Of a stretch of DNA of 64,000 nucleotides, positions 1 to 9,968 are shown in pieces; positions within the stretch are counted from its first letter, which is position 1; the number at the start of each line of letters is the position of its first letter. A program made the position numbers and the translations under genes. The notes below the pieces were generated by a model. That model was not told the origin of the DNA. It searched no databases and saw nothing but the letters and a program-made list of their open reading frames with translations. Source of the DNA: Panonychus citri (lineage: Eukaryota > Arthropoda > Arachnida > Trombidiformes > Tetranychidae); assembly GCF_014898815.1 (NCBI RefSeq), contig NW_026515488.1, positions 186,001 through 250,000 of the forward strand, given 5' to 3'.

Positions 1-1412
1 GTTATGTCGGAAAAAACGGCCTCAAAGTAATGTCTCATTTCCGGATTGGAACGTTGAAGTAAAAAGTAATCATTAAAAGTGGTCAAATAAATATGATAAG
101 AATCTTTTGAATGGTTAATTGCCCATCGGCTAATTGGATCGATGAATTTTTCCAATGTTGTTGTGAGACTTTTTTGTAAGGCAAGTTCAAAGGGAATACC
201 AAGTCGAGTATAATCAACGGGAAGATATTGTTCACTAATTGTTTTCTCATGATCTAAATTAAGGTCCATTTTGATAATATCATTTTCCAATTTATCACCA
301 ATGGTTAAAATGTCATATTTAAATGGTAACAATTTACATTTAGACTTTTTCTCCTCCAATGTTGAGTCTTCTTGAATCTTCTTGTCTTTCATTGATATTG
401 GATGTGGATAAATTTTCTTCAAATGATCAAGAAAATGATCAAATAAACAGCCCTTTGGATAATCAATTTTGATTGTGTGATTTCGTTGTTCAAAAATTGA
501 AATTAAAAGTCTTGATTTGATTCCCATGCAAAGGTAATCCCAAGATGAATTGAAAATGGTTGGAACTGGATTAGTTGAGTCAAATTGTAACACTTCTGAC
601 CAGAAATGATCAGGATCACAATTACAATTTGTTTGGAAGAAAAATTCACTTCTACAATCCTTAATGATTCCATTGGTTAAAAGTGATTCAATATAATCAA
701 GGGTTGGCCTGAGTGTTGAGATTAAAAGTTGAGAGACAATGTTAAACTCGTGGATACGATCAAGGTAAACAAAATCCATGAGAATGTTTAAAATTTTACC
801 AGAACAATCATGGCCACCATTTAGAGCTAAATTAATCTCATAGAGAGTATTTATCTTGACCATTAGGAAATCACTTCTCTCATCGGTAAGATAATCGGAG
901 AAATAGTTAAGTCTCATATCCAATTTATGAGCATCACAAAGTAATTTGGCAACACATTGATTGAAAATATCTCTTAATGTTAAAGAATATGTAATCCGGG
1001 AAAGGGTTTTGTCTTCTTCATTAAGAAGACATTTATTAATTGAATCAAGAAGAAATGAAACTCGGCTTCCTAATTGTGAATAATTGGATAGAACAGATTT
1101 GGAACATTCTTCAGTCTCATTGATTAAACTAATTCCAGCCTTTGGATAAATAAAACCATCCACAGTTTTAAACAATTGAGATTCAACACCAGTTAATATT
1201 CTGTTAAAAGAGAAAACAATTAAATCAAAAATTTCAATAAGAAACAATTAAAAATCTATAAACATTTACAACTGATGAAAATTTTTTTACCCAACAAGGT
1301 GGAGATTCAATAACTTATGGTCAATCTCTTGGGTTGGATGAAGTAATGACATCAATTCTTTGAGACTTAAAGGTTCTTGGGGCCTTAATTGGAACAATTT
1401 AATTGGATCCAT
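1..1412 (-). CDS. Gamma-tubulin complex component, GCP5-like (partial, 3' end outside window)
   Basis: Two exons are visible: 1291-1412 (ATG at 1412, starting MDPIKLFQ) and 1-1200. A 90-nt GT-AG intron separates them and the codon phase is preserved across the join (V-G-I-L-T-G). The product would help nucleate microtubules at centrosomes as part of the gamma-tubulin ring complex. About 440 residues are readable. They have the GCP/Spc97-98 layout: an early LLTGVESQLF-like block, a central segment ending TLDYIESLLTNGIIKD-C-SEFFF, then DPDHFW, a VPTIF...GIKSRLL block, and a later PFELALQKSL...YFLLQRSNPEM stretch matching the start of the C-terminal GRIP2 region. The order and spacing fit GCP5 better than GCP2/3/4, but GCP6 is not excluded. 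The rest of the C-terminal gamma-tubulin-binding domain lies beyond position 1. A CTCF-like motif lies about 130 bp upstream of the ATG. Confidence 0.72.
1201..1290 (-). other. Intron 1 of the GCP5-like gene
   Basis: This is a 90-nt GT-AG intron. The donor reads GG|GTAAAA and the acceptor ends ...TTAACAG before AATATTAACTGG. It is a good example of the short introns used by the compact genes of this locus. Confidence 0.75.
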
Positions 1413-1964
1413 TGAAATAAAATAAATCAGTCAATTAAATTGAAGGGAATTAAAAGAAAAACATTTTCAAAGTAAAAACGAAACAAAAACAAAAATTCAA
1501 ACCGAAAACCGAAAAGCGGGAAACTCATTTAAAGAAAAAAGTGGCGACATCTATGGAGATTTTTTTCTACCAGCGAAAAGTTGATTTAATTAAATTTAAT
1601 TTCTCTTGATTATTTTGGATAATTAATGGAACAATTAAATGGCTTTTTTTACTCTTAAACCATTTGAACTTCCAAAAACGAAGTCAATTTGTGTATTCAA
1701 TTGATCAGAAAATCCTGAATAAAACAAATTCAACTTTAAGAACTCTAATTTCTTACCAAAAGTAATCGATACAGTGACAATTTATTAATTGTTTAGAAAT
1801 GGAAATTTTCACTAATCATAACTGTAAAAGTGTAATAAAATTTGGAACAAATAAATTAGTTCAAATTTAGTTGGATAGAAAAAATCATTTATATAAAATC
1901 GTATTACAATTAAAATACAATGAATGAATTAAGTTTAATTGTTGAAAGTTAATTAGATTTAAAA
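1413..1964. other. Intergenic region between the GCP5-like gene and the PTB adaptor
   Basis: Roughly 550 bp with no supported coding sequence. It holds the likely promoter of the leftward GCP5-like gene and the 3' untranslated and terminator region of the PTB adaptor gene. The only recognisable element is the GGCGACATCT-type site at 1541-1556. Confidence 0.6.
1541..1556 (-). promoter_or_regulatory. CTCF-like / CATCTRT element upstream of the GCP5-like gene
   Basis: The + strand reads GTGGCGACATCTATGG. Its reverse complement contains AGATGTCGCC, one mismatch from the AGATGGCGC core known for arthropod CTCF. It is one of six related sites in the window. Assignment to a specific factor is inference. 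Confidence 0.3.
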
Positions 1965-4847
1965 TTATTTTAGATTTGATTTTGATGAAAATTGTGAATT
2001 AAACCAAGATTCTGATAACGTCCTTCGTAATTTAAAGTAATTAAATCTAGAAATTCGCTTAGGTGATGATTTAACAATAGATTTTGATTGTTTCAATTGA
2101 TTAACATCATCAATAGTTTCTGATTCATTTTTCATTGGAACAATAATTTTTTCATTAATCAATTGATTGTTATGATTAATAACTTGACTGCTTTTCTCAC
2201 CAATATCTGAATCAATATTTTCATTTTCATCAATTAAATTGGATCCTTTAAATGGCTCAATTATTTCATAGATATCATTAAAATCAGTGTTGTAATTGTG
2301 ATTTGATTGTTCAAGTTTTTCCTTAATTGCTCTGATCTCTTCATAAATGTGATCCTTATTGTCTTGTAACGTTGTAACTGTTGCAGGAAGTGAAGAGGCC
2401 AAATTTGATTGTTCAAAGGGTAAGTAATTGGATTTAGTTGATGGGATCCATTGTTGTTTACAATTAGTGAACAATCAAGAAGTGATGACGAAAGATTATC
2501 AATAGTATTCAGAATTGATTGTTGATTACTTGCAGGAAAACGTTTAATTGTTGCATAATCAGGTGACGGCGATGATGATGATGATGATGAACATGATGAA
2601 ATCGATTGATTGTCAGTTGATTTAGTTAAATTAACCGGACGAGGTACATCATAGATAACATGATGATCAGATCCTGATGATGTCCAGGGAATTGAAATAT
2701 TGGTTGACCATGATGAGGATAAATTGTAAGACGATTCAAGAGGTTGATTTAAACTGAATAAAGATGATGATGAATTACTTGTTGTAGTTGATGAAGTTGA
2801 TGGTGGATTAAATGAAGAACGATTAGAAGTTGATGATTGTGATTGATTAGAATCAGGTGAATAATCTAGATCATCAAATCGAGTCATTAAATCATATTCG
2901 GATGTTGTTATGTTCAAATTTTGGATTAACTCATCACTATAGCTTGACCCTTGTGATTGATGTTGATTACCTCGGACACGATTAAATTGACTAATCAATT
3001 CGGATGATTCTTCACAGTAAATCAATATATTACCCAGGCCAGTTGAACTTGTATCGGTGGTCATCATGTTGACAACTTTATTATTGTCCTTTAGGTTAAC
3101 CTGTGGGACCAGTTTAAAGGACACACTGGACATTGTCCATTCTTGTATTATATGTCCAGTCTGTGGACAGGTTAAAGTTACCTTGTCCGAGGTGATGGTC
3201 AAGTAGCCACAAACACCAAGTAAACCAGCTCGATAGGACATCTCATTGTCAATTATGGACACTTCAAAGACTCCACCTAAAGCTGATCAATTGTGATTAA
3301 GAAAAAAAAATTCACAATTAAAAGTCAATCAGTTAATAAAACAATCAAATATCAATAATTGGAAACACTGTTATCATTACCTTGATGTTGATTAATAAAT
3401 GACAAAGATCAATCATCTTGATGACAATTAAAAAAAATACTCAATATACTCAATCATTTTAACTTTGATTCTAAATTGTTATTAATTTGTGATTACCTTG
3501 ATTTCATTGCTTATTAATTAATCTCTCTATTGTTTAATTTGATTATGATTTGAATGTTGAATCAATTGCTGTTAATCGTTTGATGATCAATTGCGAAATT
3601 TTTAATTAACTAGATTGTTTGGTAAAAATTAACCTTCTCAAAAAAGCCTTGAATAAATTTTTGAGTATAACAATCAAATCAAATGACAATTAAGAGAAAT
3701 ATTTTCCAATTTTAGGAACAATTTACTAATTGTGACTACAATTATCTTTTTCAAAAGATTACCAATAACCTCATATGATGAATGTTTTAATTATCTAGTT
3801 AGGTTGTTGATTCTAATTAATTTCTCATTCTTCAATTATGATCAAAGTGGGAGTAGGTTAATTAATCTAATTAAGTGTTTGAAAAATTGATTCAACAATC
3901 AGTTGAAATTAGATTGTGATTAAAATGAAAAAGTAATGATAACCCATTAAAATGAAATGAGTGAAATGTAAATTAATTGTATTGCAACAATTAAGAGAAA
4001 ACAAAAAGAAAACAAAAATCAAATCAAATCAAATTGTATTGTAATGACCTTTGTAATTAAAGCTTCAATGAGTTAATTATTATCAACGTAATTAGTCAAA
4101 AAATCAGCAATTAATCACGAGGATGAAATTAACAATCATGATGAACCAGAAAATAAAATGATTGAAATTTTTGAACCAAAGCAATTAAATGACAATTAGT
4201 GGGGGTAGAATATGAATTGAATGGAAAGTTCAACGTCCAAAATGTTCAAAACTAATCAACTAATCAAATTAAATTGTACAATAATTACCTTTGGATAAAG
4301 AGATGATCGGATTAGCAGGCCAAAGTAGATTACGAATTGATCTGATTAACAATTGACTTTCCGTCTCAGAATCACCGGAAATATGAACCAAAGGTTTACC
4401 ATCGCCATAGATTGTGAAGGCATGAGGCTTTTTCCTTGATCTAAAACCACAAAAAAAAAGGTCAACAATTAAACCAAACAATAAAGGAAATTGTGTTAAT
4501 TGTGGATTATATCAACAATTAACCAAAGATTAAACTAACTTGCATCTAAAGATTATCGTCCTTGAGGGATTAAGTATTTCTTGTATAACGAATCCTTGTG
4601 ACGTATCTTTGATTTTGGTACTTTTGAAGATTGTCAATATTAATCTATTATTATGTGTTCGACTTGTAATCTCACCAATTTGTGGCTTAATTAGTAACAA
4701 TTTAGGTGTCCAAACTTTCCAGGCACCAGTTGAACGGACATTGGCCGGTAATTTGACACAGAAAACACCCTTAACTGCAACATCGACTAAATCATGTTGA
4801 TTAAATCCAATTGCGGACATTATATCCTCTTCCTTGTTGTTTAACAT
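1965..4847 (-). CDS. PH + IRS-type PTB domain adaptor (Dok/IRS-like signalling protein)
   Basis: Four exons: 4540-4847, 4289-4440, 2530-3276 and 1965-2377, in phase for 539 aa. The product is a membrane-proximal docking protein for tyrosine-kinase signalling. Residues ~10-150 form a PH-like fold (VKGVFCVKLP ... GAWKVWTPKLLLIKP ... RSIRNLLWP). Residues ~155-255 form an IRS-type PTB domain (GVFEVSIIDNE, GLLGVCGYLTIT, QEWTMSSVSFKLVPQ, SELISQF). The long low-complexity tail holds tyrosines in SH2-ligand contexts: YDVP (Crk/Abl type), DYATIK, YEEI (Src type) and DIYEII. The last splice (donor GCAA|GTAATC, acceptor CTGCAACAG at 2378) is the least certain; a donor at CTAATT|GTAAAC with an acceptor at AATAAG would also restore frame. 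The start at 4847 is the first ATG; a second in-frame ATG at 4820 is possible. The exact family member (Dok7-, Dok- or IRS-type) is unresolved. Confidence 0.75.
3277..4288 (-). other. Intron 2 of the PTB adaptor gene
   Basis: This intron of about 1 kb separates the PH-like exons from the PTB exon. Donor AAAG|GTAATTATT, acceptor AGCTTTAG|GTGGAGTC; phase 1 is kept (K-G-G-V-F-E). No other gene is seen. The sequence is AT-rich with many CAATTAA strings. Confidence 0.7.
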
Positions 4848-5476
4848 AATCAATTGTAAGTTAATCTTGTACACAAACCAAAAAAATTACAATACATACA
4901 ATTTAATTCAATCTAATTAATTGTTATAACAATTTATTCAATTGTTTACATTTTGTTTTCTCATTTACTTTTAATGATTAACTTTAATGTGCTTCTTGTA
5001 ATGTGATGTTTCATTTTATTTTGTTTTGATTACTTCTTATCTTAATTGTGGCAATTGATTACAATTGAACTTTTGATCAAATGTAATGTTAATTCAATTA
5101 GCTAATTGTTAATCTACACATGATAATTTATCTTTACTATTTGATTAGGTTTACAAGTTAATCAGATCTTTTTGTTTGTCATGTTCATTTTAATTGTCGA
5201 AAAGTTTGTAAGTTTAATTAACTACTCACACCCTTTGACCATTCAGATTTAATTGTTATCTAACAATTAATCATTCCAAGTACAATCAGGCAAATTTCAT
5301 TTAGCTTGTCTCACTTTATATTAATTGTTATTATTTATTCAGGACAATCAGTTGATAAAATTATCACATTTTTAGGTTTACATGTTTTTATTTACTTCTT
5401 CTCATTTATATTACTTTACCAGAATTAATAAATTGTCATCTTCTATTGTAACAATTAACAGGTAAATCTAATTTAA
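4848..5476. other. Divergent intergenic region, PTB adaptor / K2P channel
   Basis: About 630 bp lies between the start codons of two divergently transcribed genes, so it must hold both promoters and 5' leaders. It is AT-rich with many ACAATTAA/TTAATTGT strings. No core promoter element stands out. Confidence 0.55.
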
Positions 5477-6581
5477 ATGAACTTTCAACAATTAGTTTGC
5501 CTTTTGATCATATTTGTATTTTATCTGGTGATTGGAGCAATTGTTTTCATGACTCTGGAATCAGAGCAATCAACAGAATCAGTGGAAATCCAGGAAAGGA
5601 GAACTTTAATCCGAATTAAAGGTGATTAATAACAATCAAAGAATTTAATCAACTAATTAGAATTAGTGTTCATTTAAATTAATTAGATATTCTATTGAGT
5701 ATGAATCTAAATAGTGGATTGAATGATCGGAAACGCGATAAAATGTTGACTCTAATCGAACGGGAATTGACCTTCAACTCTGAATATTCAATGAAATGGG
5801 GCTTTTTTAATTCCCTTTTCTTCACGATAACGGTGGTCACTACTGTCGGCTATGGTCATTTGTCACCTTTGACCTCTTCAGGTCGCATATTTTGTATAGT
5901 CTACTCGCTATTGGGCATCCCTTTGACCGGAATAATATTGAACGAGATCGGTGATCGATTTAGTGACTGTTTTCTCCATGAGGTGATCTGACTAGACTGA
6001 AAACTTTTTTTTCTATTCGAAAGTACTAATGTTCTAATTCTTGTTTATTTTGATATTAATTCATAAATTCTTTGTTCTCATCAGATTAATCGAATAAAAA
6101 TCAATTCGAATCATTTTCTTTCTGATAAAATTTTTATTCTTCTTCGTGGTTTGATTTTCTTTCTTTCCTGGTTCATTGGATTTATTATTATTCCTGCTCT
6201 TGTTTTTCATTCTATCGAAGGTTGGACTTTCCTCGAAAGTTTCTATTACTGTTTTGTTACCCTTTCGACCATAGGATTCGGTGATCTAGTTCCAGGTTTG
6301 TTCAGTTTCGAACTCGAAAACATCGAAAACTTTTTTATTCTCCGATCATAATCTCAGGTCAATTTGATAGAAGATGGAATTGGATTTATAAGATTATAAT
6401 CGTTTGTTGGATTATCTTAGGATTTGCTTATTTATCAATGATTCTTAATTGTATTAAAAAAGGATTTCAAAGTGAACACTTAACGAATGTTGTCCGCACA
6501 ATTAAACGTGTACCTAAAAAGTATACCTGGACCAAGAATTTTAATCAGTTCAAAATTACAAACCAAATATCCAAACGATAA
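5477..6581 (+). CDS. Two-pore domain potassium (K2P) channel
   Basis: Four exons (5477-5621, 5687-5982, 6085-6295, 6358-6581) join in phase to give 291 aa, with introns of only 62-102 nt. The product is a plasma-membrane leak channel setting resting potential. TM1 spans residues ~4-28 (LVCLLIIFVFYLVIGAIVF). The first pore helix and filter is TVVTTVGYGHLSP. TM2 contains FCIVYSLLGIPLTG, which includes the YSLLGIP motif typical of K2P channels. TM3 contains LSWFIGFIIIPALVF. The second filter is TLSTIGFGDLVPG, with F in place of Y as is usual for pore 2. TM4 is IIIVCWIILGFAYLSMIL. The cytosolic C-terminus is short (about 40 residues) and basic, so the protein is small for the family. The extracellular cap after TM1 is also short. 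Subfamily was not assigned. Confidence 0.9.
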
Positions 6582-7128
6582 AATCCCTAAATCAATATAC
6601 AAATAATTACTTATCCCTTGCGAAATTTAAAATAATTACAATTAAATTAAATCACAATTAAATTCTTACCAAAGGGATTGTAAGAAAACCTTTTCTTCAA
6701 ATCCAACAAATCAATTCAACTCTAATGACCATAAATTGCGAAAGATAAACAATTAAATTTTCTTGATTATTTTCATTTATTTTCGCCAATAATCATCAAT
6801 CAATTTTAATTAAGAAATTAAATTCTAATTGAAATTCGAGTTTGGATTCATTTCGTCGGATCGGATACTCGGAATATCCAATGAATTTAAAGTATATCTT
6901 TTTCGGTTTGTTTACTTCACTTTTCTTATTAACTATTCTATTCTTGTTTTACCTTTTGTCAATTAAACCGAACAATTAAGAAGGTAAGTTGGTAATTAAT
7001 CTCTGTTCTAATTGCCGGTGGATTGATTGTCCAATTGTGTATTGTTGTCATTTGTTTTTTTCTTTTTCTATTCTTTTTTGTTTGTTACTCTATATATATG
7101 TTTAGGTTTGGATTTCTTATTGTTGGTG
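6582..7128. other. Intergenic region and likely 5' leader of the eIF2B beta gene
   Basis: About 550 bp without a supported protein. The T-rich run ending TTTAG|GTTTGG at about 7104 looks like a 3' splice site, so the eIF2B beta gene may have a non-coding first exon and a 5' UTR intron here. That is inference from the local sequence only. Confidence 0.45.
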
Positions 7129-8232
7129 ATGGAGAAAAAAAGTGAAATGGAACAATTAACAGAGGATCAAATTTCGGTTATTCGGGAAATTACTCAAGTT
7201 GATAAATTGGTTGAAGATTTAAAATTAGGTAAAGTTAATGGTTGTTATCTTAAAGCCTTTCGAACCATGGATTTAATTCAAAAAGGTGTACAAGGATGTT
7301 CATGGAAATCAGCTCAAGATTTGATCGCTATTTTCACTTGTCTGGGTGATTTACTTTCTAAAGCTGATCCGGTTGAACGTGTACCAACTAATATGATATT
7401 GAGAATTTTAAAAGGAATAAGAGACGAATATGTTACAGCTTCGGGTAAAAAGCCTGGATCAAAGTCGACCAATTTTGATACGGAAGAATCTCTAACCAAA
7501 ATGATGATCAGTGATGATGCGGTTATCCATGATTATACCCAACCATTAACCGATCTAAAGGAAAACATATTAGACTATCTAAATGAATTAGATAGTGAAT
7601 TGGAAACTTCCATTGAAAATATCGCCGCTAAATCAAGTGAACAAATCACCTCTGGTCAGGTAATATTGACCACAGGTAAATCTAAATCAGTTGAAGCTTT
7701 CCTCAAGTACGCAGCTAAAACGATGACATTTCAAGTAATCGTAGCTGAATCTGAACCTTCAGGTAATGGAACTGAATTAGCTAATAAACTGGCTGAAGCT
7801 GGTATATCAACTCAACTGATTCCTGATTCAGCCATTTTTGCAATCATGCCAAGAGTTAATAAGGTTATTATTGGGACACATTCGGTGATGGCTAATGGAG
7901 GCCTTAAGGCGATCAGTGGTTCCTATGCTTTGGCTTATGCGGCTAAAAATCATTCGGTACCATTAACTGTTTGTACACCGATATTTAAGATTACACCTAA
8001 TTATTTAATCTCTCATGATCAGGTTGCTTTCAATAAATTTGTTTCACCTCATCAAGTGTTACAATTTAACGAGGCTCCTTATGCCACCGAAACTGAGGTC
8101 GTTAATCCAGTTTTTGATTATGTTCCCCCTGAATTAGTTAATGGATTTGTAACTAATTGGGGTTTTTATACACCTTCATATGTTTACAGACTATTAAGTG
8201 AATTGTATCATAGGAAAGACTATTTATCTTGA
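7129..8232 (+). CDS. EIF2B2: Translation initiation factor eIF2B subunit beta
   Basis: Intronless, 367 aa from the ATG at 7129 (MEKKSEMEQL), close to the ~351 aa of human eIF2B beta. It is a regulatory subunit of the eIF2B decamer, the GDP/GTP exchange factor for eIF2 and the target of the integrated stress response. The N-terminal half is helical. The C-terminal half is the Rossmann-like domain shared by alpha, beta and delta subunits. Diagnostic stretches are SIENIAAKSSEQI, VEAFLKYAAK, FQVIVAESEP, SAIFAIMPRVNKVIIGTHSV, ANGGLKAISG, NPVFDYVPPELV and PSYVYRLLSELYH at the C-terminus. These match the beta rather than the alpha or delta paralogue. Upstream in-frame sequence from 7027 has no ATG and is T-rich, so it is leader rather than coding. 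Confidence 0.95.
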   Translation: MEKKSEMEQLTEDQISVIREITQVDKLVEDLKLGKVNGCYLKAFRTMDLIQKGVQGCSWKSAQDLIAIFTCLGDLLSKADPVERVPTNMILRILKGIRDEYVTASGKKPGSKSTNFDTEESLTKMMISDDAVIHDYTQPLTDLKENILDYLNELDSELETSIENIAAKSSEQITSGQVILTTGKSKSVEAFLKYAAKTMTFQVIVAESEPSGNGTELANKLAEAGISTQLIPDSAIFAIMPRVNKVIIGTHSVMANGGLKAISGSYALAYAAKNHSVPLTVCTPIFKITPNYLISHDQVAFNKFVSPHQVLQFNEAPYATETEVVNPVFDYVPPELVNGFVTNWGFYTPSYVYRLLSELYHRKDYLS

Positions 8233-8640
8233 AAGTGATTGAGAAGTGGATAATGATGAAAATAAATTTGATTTTTTGTTGGATGTATTTTCTCAAATTA
8301 AATTTAATTCAAAATTATTCATTCCCTAAAAATGTGTAAGCACTTACTCTACACTACAACAATTGATTAGATTGATAGAATTTTTCTTTTTGTTCTGCTA
8401 AAGATGGAAGAGGAAAAGAGAAACAAAAAACTGAAAAGGATTTCTCTCATATTATAAGAGTCAATTGCTCTTTTTATGGTTATTTTTTCTGTTCCATTGG
8501 TAATTGGGTTGTTTCAACTGCAATTGGTGAGTGAAAACGGAGATAATTTGTTTACCAATGATATTTGTAACGTCTATGGTGATCTGTTGAAGGTAGAATA
8601 ATTTAAAGAAAAGAATTAGGTTTGAAAAGTGAAAGAATAT
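8233..8640. other. Convergent 3' region between eIF2B beta and ATP synthase f
   Basis: About 400 bp between two convergent stop codons, so it contains both 3' UTRs. It has AATAAA-like and TTTAATT-rich tracts. No gene is seen. Confidence 0.6.
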
Positions 8641-8991
8641 CTAATGATAAAGTAAAATGTACTTACGAATGTGATGCAATTGACCAACATAACCCATGAT
8701 TGCAGTAATTAAGATGACAGTAAAGGCCATATTGGATCTACTTCGGATAGCGGTAAAATGAGCAGCATTGGTTCGATGAAAGTGTCGGGTAATAGCAGCA
8801 GCCATCGAGTGTGGTGTCATTTTCCGTCGCATGATCCATGATGGTAATTCACCCAATTTAACCTGCATCAATGGAGTATCTTTGAAAGCATAATTAATCC
8901 TTGGATCATAAGGACCATGAATGGCTCTATTATATTCTGGAGGATAACAGTTCAAAGATTTCCAATAGTTGATAATTGGATTACCAGACAT
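8641..8991 (-). CDS. ATP5MF: Mitochondrial ATP synthase subunit f
   Basis: Single exon, 116 aa from the ATG at 8991 (MSGNPIINYW). It is a small subunit of the membrane Fo sector of the inner mitochondrial membrane ATP synthase, near the peripheral stalk and the dimer interface. Family hallmarks are YPPEYNRAIHGPYDPRINY near the N-terminus, then QVKLGELPSWI-RRKMTP, then one C-terminal membrane helix (AFTVILITAIMGYVGQL). It ends HHIRKYILLYH, which parallels the HH-NYKYH ending of insect subunit f. That ending supports reading straight through to the TAG at 8641, even though CGTAAGT resembles a 5' splice site. No cleavable presequence is obvious. Confidence 0.9.
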   Translation of the reverse strand: MSGNPIINYWKSLNCYPPEYNRAIHGPYDPRINYAFKDTPLMQVKLGELPSWIMRRKMTPHSMAAAITRHFHRTNAAHFTAIRSRSNMAFTVILITAIMGYVGQLHHIRKYILLYH

Positions 8992-9968
8992 TGTGGAATT
9001 AATAATCAAATTCTCGCACCGGAAACAAAAAAAATTAACCAACAGAGAAAACAATTAACCTTAATTGTCCAGAATCAAAATAGAGAGAAGAAAAAATTTT
9101 GTTTACAAGGGCAAAAGGGAACGTTTCCTAATAACGATTAATAGAAAACTGATTTTCTTTTCCACGAGATGGCGCTGATGTTTCGAGTTCTTTTTTAATT
9201 TTGTTGAACCAAAACTTCAATTAACTTAAATTGTAAATTTGACACAAAAAAAATTCAATCCAACTTGAAACTCAATTAAATGAACATTCAACTATTTGCA
9301 AATAAATTCTATTCATGGGTTTGAATGAATTTATCAACCTTTAACTGTTCACAAACTGTTCAACTAAATAATTGACAATTTGGGGCAAAAAGTTAATTGA
9401 AAAGTTTGAATTTGTTTTAACCTTTTCTTCAAATTAACGTTTGATTTTGTACTTGACTTTAATTTTCCAAATGGAAGAAGAAAAATTATTTAAACAAGTA
9501 ACTATTCCTTTCCGTTTGGAAAAGTCGTTAATTGTGATTCCTCAAATTAGGATAATAAGAAAATCAAAATTGTATCTTAATTGTTACTCGGAAAATTACA
9601 TTGGCATTTGTGAGAGATGATTAATTTATTATTCTTTGAAGGAATTTGCTTAGAAATTGGGATAAGATTTGAGAAAATTATTCCTTTGATCAACTAGTCT
9701 TTAGATTGTTAGTTAATTGTGATCAATTGTTTCAAGCTGAGAATGAAAGTCACTTCATGTCGCCACATTCGTTGGTTGAACTTCGTTGGAGAGAATAACC
9801 GAGGGCGTAACCCGCCTCGCGAATTTCGAATAACCGATTTGGCGAAAAAAACGGTTTTGGATTTTGAATTTTGTTTGTATTTTCTCATTTTCTCTTTATC
9901 TTCTCATTTGTAAATTATTCTAATTGGTTTAGAAATTAATTTTTATCTCCATCTTCATCTTCATCATC
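8992..9968. other. Divergent promoter region, ATP synthase f / CDC14
   Basis: About 980 bp between divergent start codons. It includes an AGATGGCGC site (9167-9177) close to the ATP synthase f start. The short open frames here (for example 8917-9141 and 9719-9913 on +) overlap leaders and have no recognisable similarity. The second probably lies in the CDC14 5' UTR. Confidence 0.55.
9167..9177 (+). promoter_or_regulatory. CTCF-like core AGATGGCGC near the ATP synthase f start
   Basis: The + strand reads AGATGGCGCTG, an exact match to the AGATGGCGC core reported for arthropod CTCF. It lies 176 bp upstream of the ATP synthase f start codon, in the divergent region shared with CDC14. Binding is not shown. 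Confidence 0.4.

Noticed and set aside
8609..8660. Possible splice at the end of ATP synthase f (CGTAAGT donor, ATTAG acceptor)
   Set aside because: The implied intron would be only about 30 nt, and the unspliced ending HHIRKYILLYH matches the known subunit f C-terminus.
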